DNA of 5,199 nucleotides from Bryobacteraceae bacterium. GTDB lineage: Bacteria; Acidobacteriota; Terriglobia; Bryobacterales; Bryobacteraceae. Positions 1 through 5,199 of this stretch are shown piece by piece (the stretch's first letter is position 1; every line of letters starts with the position of its first letter). The stretch covers positions 1 through 5,199 of the forward strand of contig JACMLA010000433.1 of the NCBI GenBank assembly GCA_014379815.1. The letters run 5' to 3'. Under the pieces are notes generated by a model that worked only from the letters and a program-made list of their open reading frames with translations, ran no database searches and was not told where the DNA came from. The position numbers and the translations under genes are program-made.

Positions 1-3000
1 CCCTGGGGCGCCGTGAGGGCACGACTCTCTTCATGACGCTTCTCGCAGCCTACAACGTGCTGCTTTACAAGTATTCCGGACAATCCGATCTGGTTGTTGG
101 CACTCCCGTTGCTGGCCGAACCCGGCCCGAGACAGAAGCTTCAATTGGATTCTTCGTCAATACCCTCGCCCTGCGAACTTCGCTTGCAGGAAACCCCACC
201 TTTCGATCGGTCCTCGCCCGTGTGCGGGATACGGCACTCGGCGCGTACGCCCACCAGGATTTGCCATTCGAACGACTCGTGGAGGAGTTACAGCCGGAAC
301 GCGACTCCAGCTGGTCTCCTCTTTTCCAGACGCTGTTCACTTTGCAGACATCGACCTCACTCGCGTGGGAACTCAACGGACTGCAAGTCGAAACAGATTT
401 CACAGGGACTCCAACAGCCAAGTTCGATCTTTCGCTAGCTATCACCAATGGCGAGATTGTTCAAGGAGTGCTTAACTACAGTACCGACTTATTCGACGAA
501 GCCTTTATCTTACGAATGGCAGTGCACTTCCGCCAGGTGCTGGATTCGCTCGCGTATCATCCTGACACAAAGATCGAAGATGTCTCGATCACAACCGCAG
601 CTGAGCGAATCCAGGCAATACAAGAATGGAATCAGACGGCAACTGAATACCCACGGGATCTCACCCTTGTTGAACTGTTTGAACAGAGAGCACAATCCAG
701 TCCCGACGCAGTCGCGATCGAAGACGATTCTGCGGTTCTGACCTATGGCACTCTTGATCTCGAGTCTAATCGGGTTGCTCACTACCTGCGATCCCTCGGA
801 GTTGGTCGTGAGACTGCAGTCGGGGTGTGTCTGGAGCGTTCCCCCGCCACCCTTGTTGCAATTCTTGGTGTGCTGAAATCAGGCGGAGCATACGTCCCGC
901 TCGACCCCGATCATCCAATGGAGCGCAAGCTGCTGATGCTGAACGACACGCAAGCAAAACTCTTGCTTACGCGCACGGAGCTAGCGCCTTCACTTCAGAA
1001 TCTGGACAAGCCGCTGGTGTGTATCGACGCTCCAGGCCTGCTCGATACTCATCCCACGACTCCTCCCGACAAAGTCAACCACCCCGAAGATCTCGCCTAT
1101 GTCATGTATACTTCCGGATCAACTGGCAGACCGAAAGGAATCGCCGTGGCCCACCGGGGTGTGTCACGACTGGTTCTGCAGACCAACTATATCGAGTTTG
1201 GCCCGGATGACCGGATCGGAATGGTTTCCAATCCGGCCTTCGATGCTTCGACCTTTGAGATCTGGGGTGCACTTCTCACCGGTGGGGCGCTCGTCGTAAT
1301 CCCTTCCGAGATCGTGCTCGCGCCGAAAGACTTTGCGAAGGTTCTTAGGAAGCAGCGGATCTCGACGATGTTCCTGACCGCAGCGGTTTTTCGTCAGACC
1401 GCCTGCGAGGCACCGGATGCCTTTCAGCTAATGACAAACCTGCTTGCGGGTGGTGACATCGTTGACGGAGCCTCGGTAAGATCTGTGGTCCGCCATGGCA
1501 GACCACGAAGGCTCGTTAACGGGTACGGTCCAACAGAAAACACAACATTTAGCTGCTGCTACGAGGCATGCTCTATAGGTGACACCGATCTGTCCATTCC
1601 GATCGGGCAGCCTATCGCTAATTCGACGGCCTACATACTCGATGGTCATATGCAGCCCGTTCCGCCGGGAATAGTGGGCGAGCTATATGTAGGCGGCGAC
1701 GGACTAGCGCGCGGATATGTGAACCGCCCGAATCTTACAGCAGAGACTTTCCTCCCTAATCCCTTTGCTACGGGTCTCCGGTTGTATCGTACCGGGGACC
1801 TCGCGCGGTACCAATCTGATGGCACCATCGAGTTTCTTGGCCGAGCCGATCAACAGGTAAAGATCAGGGGTTTCCGAATCGAACTGGAAGAAATACATGC
1901 TGTGTGCTCGCGCCATCCCGGGGTCCGGCAGGTAGCGGTAGTCGTTCGGGAAGACGAGCATGGGAACAAGTACCTCGTCGCTTACGTCGTTCCCTCGGTG
2001 GGACACTCCCTCGACGTGTCGGACCTCCGATCCCATCTGGCGCGCCAGCTGCCCGGCTACATGATTCCAAATGCAATCGTCGAGCTAGCGGAATTGCCTC
2101 TGAACTCCAATGGCAAGCTGGATCGCCGCGCTCTGCCTTTGCCCGTTAGACTTTCTGCAGGTGGTCCGTTCGTTGGGCCAAGAACTGCTTCGGAAGAAGC
2201 GATTGCAGCGATCTTTGCCGAAGTGCTCCGCGTTAACCCGGTTGGGGTTCACGACAACTTTTTTGAGCTGGGAGGTCACTCCCTTTCGGCGATGCAGGTT
2301 GTATCCCGGCTGCGTTCTCTCTTCAATCGGGAACTGCCCTTACGAGCACTCTTTGAAGCGCCAACGGTGGCGGGCCTAAGTGATCGCCTCCATTATGCGG
2401 CCCACACGAGCCAGGCTGATCCGATCACGCGAGCTACTCACAACGCGGCCCCGCCGGCATCCTTCGCTCAGCAGCGTCTTCTGTTCCTGCAGGAATTCGA
2501 CTCGGCCAGCGGGCAATACAACGTTTCGTTGACGCTCCGACTCAAAGGTTCGCTCTCGGTCCACGCCCTATCTCAGGCATTGGAGGAGATTGCGCGACGA
2601 CATGAGGTGCTGCGAACGCACTTCAAGATTTCGGATAGCAACGTTGTTCAGATAGTATCCGACCCTCCGTCTCTCGACATCCCTCTCATCGACTTAAGCG
2701 ATCTACCAGAACCGGCCCGGCGCGTAAGTCAGAATGAGATCGTCAGTTCTGACGTCAGACGAGCCTTCAATCTTGTCACAGGGCCAGTCTGGCGACAGGT
2801 TCTGATCCGTTTGGCCGACGAGGACCATTGCCTCGTCCTCACGGCGCATCATATCGCGATTGACGGCTGGTCTTTGAGCGTACTTGGACACGAACTGGCA
2901 TCGCTGTATGACGCATATCTTTTGAACAAGCCCTCTGCGCTTCCCGAACTGCCGGTTCAGTACTCGGATTACGCGGTTTGGCAACAAACCTATCTGAAGG

Positions 3001-5199
3001 ACGAGCCTTTGCTGCGGCAGCTGGACTACTGGACGGAGCAGCTAAACAACGTACCCGCAGCTCTTGAGCTGCCAACTATTCGGCCTCGGCCACCAATCCG
3101 ATCCGACCTGGGTGCGAGTCATTCCTTTCACGTTCCTGCGTCCGTAATCACGAGCCTCAAGGCAGTATGCCGGGAAGAGAACTCGACACTGTTCATGGCC
3201 TTGTTGGCGGTCTACAATCTGCTACTCTTCCGCCACACAGGGCAAACGGATCTTCTGGTAGGCACGCCCGTTGCCGGTCGCGGACGGAGGGAAATCGAGC
3301 AGTCTATCGGGTTCTTCGTGAACACGCTTGTCCTGCGAGGTGACGTTTCGGGCGACCCTACATTCCGCCAACTGCTGGCCCGTAGCAGAGCCACCGCTCT
3401 CGATGCTTACTCGAACCAGGATGTTCCAGTGGAACGCCTGGTCGAGGAACTGGCTCCGCAACGCGATCTAAGCCGGCCCGCTCTGTTTCAGACTATGCTC
3501 GTCTTACAGAACACACCGACTCTGGAGTGGCAATTACAGGGGCTACACGTCACTGTGGAATCCTCGCCCGTTCAAACGTCCAAGTTTGACCTCACACTTT
3601 TGATGAGCGAGAAGCCGGATGGGCTCGACGCCAGCTTCGTCTACTCTACCGAGCTTATTGGGCCCGACTACATCGGGAACATGGCAGGGCACTTCGTCCG
3701 TTTGCTTTTCAGTTTCGTTGAGCAGCCAGACCAACGCTGTAGCCAGGCTCAAATGTTGAGCGAGTCCGAGTTGCAGGACCTGCACCGCACCAACTATGCG
3801 TCCCACGCTGCTACCACTTCTCTGGCCGACCTGTTCGCGAGGCAAGTAGAACGCACACCTGATGCTCAGGCCCTTTCCTATGAAGGTCAGATAATGACCT
3901 ATCGGGAACTGGATCTGAGGTCCAGCCACTTTGCTGCCACCCTGAAACTGCAAGGTGTTGGTTGCGAGTCGATCGTGGCAATACCTTCCGAACGAACCCC
4001 GGGCACCGTCGTCGCGATCCTCGGTACCCTAAAGGCTGGCGCCGCATACGCGCCCTACGATTCTTCTCAGCCACCGGAACGCTTGCGAACGATCCTTGAA
4101 GATCTGGGGGCCGCAATCACACTGGAGTATGCAGATGTGTCCGCGCTCGAAAGGACCACTCCTGATGCCTTTTTACCGGTGTCCAACCAGCGGTCGGAGC
4201 CATCCAGTCTTGCCTATGTCCTCTTCACGTCGGGCAGTACCGGACGCCCCAAAGGGGTAGCAGTCGAAAACCGTCAGATTGTGAACTATGTACTTGGCGT
4301 TTCCTCAGTAGCGAATTTCGCCAGCGGAGATTCCTTTGCGCTGATCCAGCCCTTGCATGTAGATGCATCAGCCACGTTCCTGTTTGGGGCGTTGTGTAAC
4401 GGCGGATGCCTCCACATCCTGGGCGACGAGCAAGCGGGGGTCGCTGAGACACTTGCTGGCTACGTTGAGCAGCATCGTATCGACCACCTTAAGGCAGCTC
4501 CGTCACACCTGATGACGCTATGGAATTCGTTGCAGCGGCCCGAATCGCTCCTTCCACGAAAAAGCCTGTTCGTTGGCGGCGAACCTGCGCGCCTCGACTG
4601 GTTGAATCGTATCAAAGCGCAACGCGTAGATCTGGAGATCTTCAATCAATATGGACCAACCGAGACGACCGTGGGTGCGACGATATGGCGTCACGAAAAC
4701 GCGACGGAACCTTGTGATGCCAACGTTGCGTCCCTCGGCCAGCCAATTCCAGGAGTCGATGTGTACCTTCTGGATATCGATGGCAACCCAGTCCCGGCAG
4801 GCGTTACAGGAGAGCTCTGTATAGGAGGCGCCAATGTTACTCGCGGCTATCTTGGAAATCCCACAGATACTGCTTTGCGATATCTGCCAAACCCTTTCTC
4901 TGGTACTGCTGGCGACAGACTGTACTGCACAGGCGACCTCGCGAAACGTTCTGCCAGTGGGAATCTCGAGTTCCTCGGCCGACGAGATAACCAGGTTAAG
5001 ATTCGTGGCTATCGGGTAGAACTCGGGGAGATCGAGAGCGCTCTTGGGTCGATAGCGAACGTAAGGGAATGTGCCGTCGGACTGGCAGGAAGCGACAAGA
5101 TTCTAACCGCCTATCTTTGTTGGAAGGACAACTCGCAGGCCAGCTTTCCGGAGGTCCGGGAGACCTTGCGAGCCAGGATTCCCGAGTACATGGTTCCGG
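1..5199 (+). CDS. Nonribosomal peptide synthetase, internal fragment (C)-A-T-C-(A), open at both ends
   Basis: This is part of a multimodular NRPS, a cytoplasmic megaenzyme that builds a peptide from carrier-bound amino acids. Complete codons run from 3 to 5198 with no stop, 1,732 residues, and no frameshift is seen because every core motif falls in the same frame. Domain order by residue is: C1 C-terminal part 1-196, A1 219-712, T1 729-796, C2 820-1252, A2 1271-1732 (cut at motif A9). All core motifs that should be present are found, and catalytic residues are intact in C2, A1, T1 and the visible part of A2. Start and stop codons lie outside the window, so no ribosome binding site or promoter can be judged; the in-frame ATG at 33 sits within C1 and is not a start. 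At least a carrier domain must follow downstream, and the rest of C1 must precede. The final peptide cannot be named from this fragment. Confidence 0.97.
3..590 (+). other. Condensation domain C1, C-terminal part only
   Basis: Condensation domains form the peptide bond between the upstream carrier-bound chain and the amino acid on the downstream carrier. About 196 residues remain, beginning after core motif C4. Visible motifs are C5 IGFFVNTLALR (144-176), C6 HQDLPFE (252-272) followed by RLVEEL, and C7 RDSSWSPLFQ (300-329). The catalytic HHxxxDG motif lies upstream of the window, so activity and subtype (LCL, DCL or dual E/C) cannot be fixed. From base 21 to about 447 it aligns without gaps to C2 at an offset of 3,162 bases. 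It would deliver the upstream chain to the residue loaded by A1. Confidence 0.95.
21..590 (+). repeat. Upstream copy of the module-level homologous repeat (C1 part)
   Basis: This stretch is homologous to 3183-3758 with an offset of exactly 3,162 bases at motifs C5, C6, C7 and the KFDL element (420 against 3582). A one-codon length difference appears only by the YST element (477 against 3642). Over the first 52 residues from base 21, 37 are identical by hand count. The similarity is mainly at protein level; the DNA differs at many third positions. Confidence 0.75.
591..656 (+). other. C1-A1 interdomain linker
   Basis: About 22 residues join C1 to A1. They contain the WNQT...YP element (from about 627 to 653), a common form of the conserved C-A linker in NRPSs, which packs the two domains into a rigid platform. 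The linker before A2 lacks this element. Confidence 0.7.
657..2138 (+). other. Adenylation domain A1, complete, predicted Val/Ile-type
   Basis: This domain activates an amino acid with ATP as the aminoacyl-AMP and transfers it to T1. At about 494 residues it has the usual family length. Core motifs are: A1 LTYGTL (738-755, usual Glu replaced by Thr), A2 LKSGGAYVPLD (873-905), A3 phosphate loop YTSGSTGRPKG (1107-1139), A4 FDAS (1239-1250), A5 NGYGPTE (1518-1538), A6 GELYVGG...ARGY (1677-1718), A7 YRTGDL (1785-1802), A8 GRADQQVKIRGFRIELEEI (1839-1895), A9 LPGYMIP (2049-2069), A10 NGKLDR (2109-2126). The catalytic Asp is at 1797 and the A10 Lys at 2115. Pocket residues by manual alignment to PheA are D235 (1242), A236 (1245), F239 (1254), F278 (1371), L299 (1443), G301 (1449), G322 (1521), T330 (1545), F331 (1548), K517 (2115), giving DAFFLGGTFK. 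This is close to the known valine code DAFWIGGTFK and also resembles an isoleucine code, DAFFYGITFK. A branched aliphatic substrate is an inference; the domain identity is certain. Confidence 0.96.
2187..2390 (+). other. Peptidyl carrier (thiolation) domain T1
   Basis: The carrier domain holds the amino acid or peptide as a thioester on a 4'-phosphopantetheine arm. The motif DNFFELGGHSL spans 2253-2285. The serine that a phosphopantetheinyl transferase would modify is codon 2280-2282 (residue 760). The domain ends in the usual helix with LFEAPTVAGLSDRL (about 2349-2390). The LGGHSL form, rather than LGGDSI, is typical of carriers followed by a condensation domain and not an epimerase, which agrees with C2 coming next. 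Confidence 0.96.
2280..2282 (+). other. Phosphopantetheine attachment serine codon (Ser760)
   Basis: TCC codes for the serine of GGHSL in T1. By family knowledge this is the single residue converted from apo to holo carrier. It is intact here, so the module looks functional. Confidence 0.93.
2391..2459 (+). other. T1-C2 interdomain linker
   Basis: About 23 residues rich in Ala, Thr, His and Pro, ending in a PP pair just before C2 motif C1. It is low in conserved motifs and looks like a flexible linker. It is too short to hold another domain, so no epimerase or methyltransferase lies between T1 and C2. Confidence 0.7.
2847..2867 (+). other. C2 catalytic motif HHxxxDG
   Basis: His-His-Ile-Ala-Ile-Asp-Gly is the active-site motif of condensation domains. 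The second His is required for peptide bond formation in most studied members. It is intact. It is not the DxxxxDxxS motif of heterocyclisation domains. Confidence 0.95.
3183..3758 (+). repeat. Downstream copy of the module-level homologous repeat (C2 part)
   Basis: This is the partner of the segment at 21-590. It is the C-terminal part of C2, sharing LFM, VGTPVAGR, IGFFVNTL, RLVEEL and KFDL in register. It shows that the two C domains come from a common ancestor, as is usual in modular NRPSs, with enough synonymous change to exclude a very recent duplication. Confidence 0.75.
3759..3812 (+). other. C2-A2 interdomain linker
   Basis: About 18 residues containing SESELQDLH and RTNYASHAA. It occupies the place of the usual C-A linker but lacks the WNxT...YP element seen before A1; RTNY may be its diverged remnant. 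The A2 domain start is placed near TSLADLF (3816-3836). Confidence 0.6.
3813..5198 (+). other. Adenylation domain A2, cut at motif A9; Asp/Asn-like but non-standard code
   Basis: This domain activates the next amino acid of the peptide. About 462 residues are visible: A1 MTYREL (3894-3911), A2 LKAGAAYAPYD (4029-4061; AYVPLD is usual), A3 FTSGSTGRPKG (4224-4256), A4 VDAS (4359-4370; FDxS is usual), A5 NQYGPTE (4644-4664), A6 GELCIGG...TRGYL (4809-4853), A7 YCTGDL (4923-4940; Tyr-Arg/Lys is usual), A8 GRRDNQVKIRGYRVELGEIE (4977-5036), A9 IPEYMVP (5178-5198). Pocket residues by alignment to PheA are D235 (4362), A236 (4365), T239 (4374), K278 (4491), F299 (4569), G301 (4575), Q322 (4647), V330 (4671), G331 (4674), giving DATKFGQVG. 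The A10 Lys is outside the window. The nearest codes I know are Asn DLTKLGEVGK and Asp DLTKVGHIGK. The surrounding pattern (GGCLHIL, HLKAAPSHL, LLPRKSLFVGGE) fits the A-domain clade that often carries DLTK codes. The substrate is uncertain. Confidence 0.94.

Larger units (their letters stand above)
2460..3758 (+). other. Condensation domain C2, complete, LCL-like
   Basis: C2 joins the chain on T1 to the amino acid activated by A2. All seven core motifs are visible over about 433 residues: C1 SFAQQRLLFL (2460-2489), C2 RRHEVLRTHF (2595-2624), C3 HHIAIDGWS (2847-2873), C4 YSDYAVW (2961-2981), C5 IGFFVNTLVLR (3306-3338), C6 NQDVPVE (3414-3434), C7 RDLSRPALFQ (3462-3491). The catalytic second His of HHxxxDG is residue 950 (2850-2852) and the Asp is at 2862. 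The RHEVLRT form of C2, the DGWS ending of C3 and the lack of the extra N-terminal HHxxxxGD motif favour an LCL domain over dual E/C or DCL. C6 has Val where Phe is usual, and C7 has Ala before LFQ where Pro is usual. The subtype call is by motif only. Confidence 0.95.

Noticed and set aside
33..35. In-frame ATG as a possible start codon
   Set aside because: It falls inside the conserved LFMxLLA segment of C1, with coding homology on both sides; C2 has the same Met at 3195.
65..448. 127-codon open frame on the minus strand, and a 114-codon + frame at 94-438
   Set aside because: Both overlap conserved motifs C5-C7 of C1 in the true frame and show low-complexity or Arg/Ser-rich translations typical of out-of-frame reading.
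827..1210. 127-codon open frame on the + strand in another frame
   Set aside because: It overlaps motifs A2 and A3 of the A1 domain, which are unambiguous in frame +3, and its product has no recognisable domain.
2460..3758. C2 as an epimerisation, heterocyclisation or dual E/C domain
   Set aside because: The order T-C-A, the intact HHxxxDG, the lack of DxxxxDxxS and the lack of the extra HHxxxxGD motif all point to an ordinary condensation domain.
3543..3953. 136-codon open frame on the minus strand
   Set aside because: It lies opposite the C2 end, the linker and the A2 start, which are clearly coding on the + strand. Its translation shows no family I recognise and it is best read as an antisense shadow.
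1..5199. Polyketide synthase, methyltransferase, oxidase or thioesterase insert
   Set aside because: Every stretch over about 70 bases is accounted for by C, A or T domains of normal length; no ketosynthase, SAM-binding or GxSxG thioesterase segment is visible in the frame.
1..5199. CRISPR array, tRNA, insertion sequence or terminator
   Set aside because: No regularly spaced short identical repeats, tRNA-like fold, inverted-repeat ends or hairpin plus T-run was noticed on reading; the whole window is coding.

Overview
The window lies entirely inside one gene. Reading frame +3 (codons starting at 3, 6, 9 and so on) has no stop from base 3 to base 5198. Its 1,732 codons translate throughout as a modular nonribosomal peptide synthetase (NRPS). 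Neither the start nor the stop codon is in the window. I see no intergenic DNA, RNA gene, mobile element, CRISPR array or terminator.

Layout on the + strand: the C-terminal part of a condensation domain (C1, about 3-590); a short linker; a complete adenylation domain (A1, about 657-2138); a carrier domain (T1, about 2187-2390); a linker; a complete condensation domain (C2, about 2460-3758); a short linker; and a second adenylation domain (A2, about 3813 to the window edge), cut at core motif A9. This gives (C)-A-T-C-(A): one nearly complete elongation module and most of the next.

By standard assembly-line logic, A1 activates an amino acid and loads it on the phosphopantetheine arm at Ser760 of T1. 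C1 would join the upstream peptide to it. C2 then passes the chain to the amino acid activated by A2, which would be loaded on a carrier just downstream. No epimerase lies between T1 and C2, the carrier motif is the LGGHSL type, and C2 looks like an LCL domain, so the A1 residue is expected to stay L. Binding-pocket residues read by alignment to PheA give DAFFLGGTFK for A1 (valine/isoleucine-like) and DATKFGQVG plus an unseen tenth residue for A2. The A2 code is closest to the Asp/Asn DLTK family but does not match it exactly.

The organism is a bacterium with moderately high GC (mid-50s percent from a few sampled lines). That is lower than typical for actinomycetes and would fit a soil Gram-negative lineage such as Acidobacteriota, Pseudomonadota or a relative. 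This is a weak inference because NRPS domains move between taxa. The system type is well known. The points of interest are the A2 pocket code and the contrast between closely similar C domains and unlike A domains.
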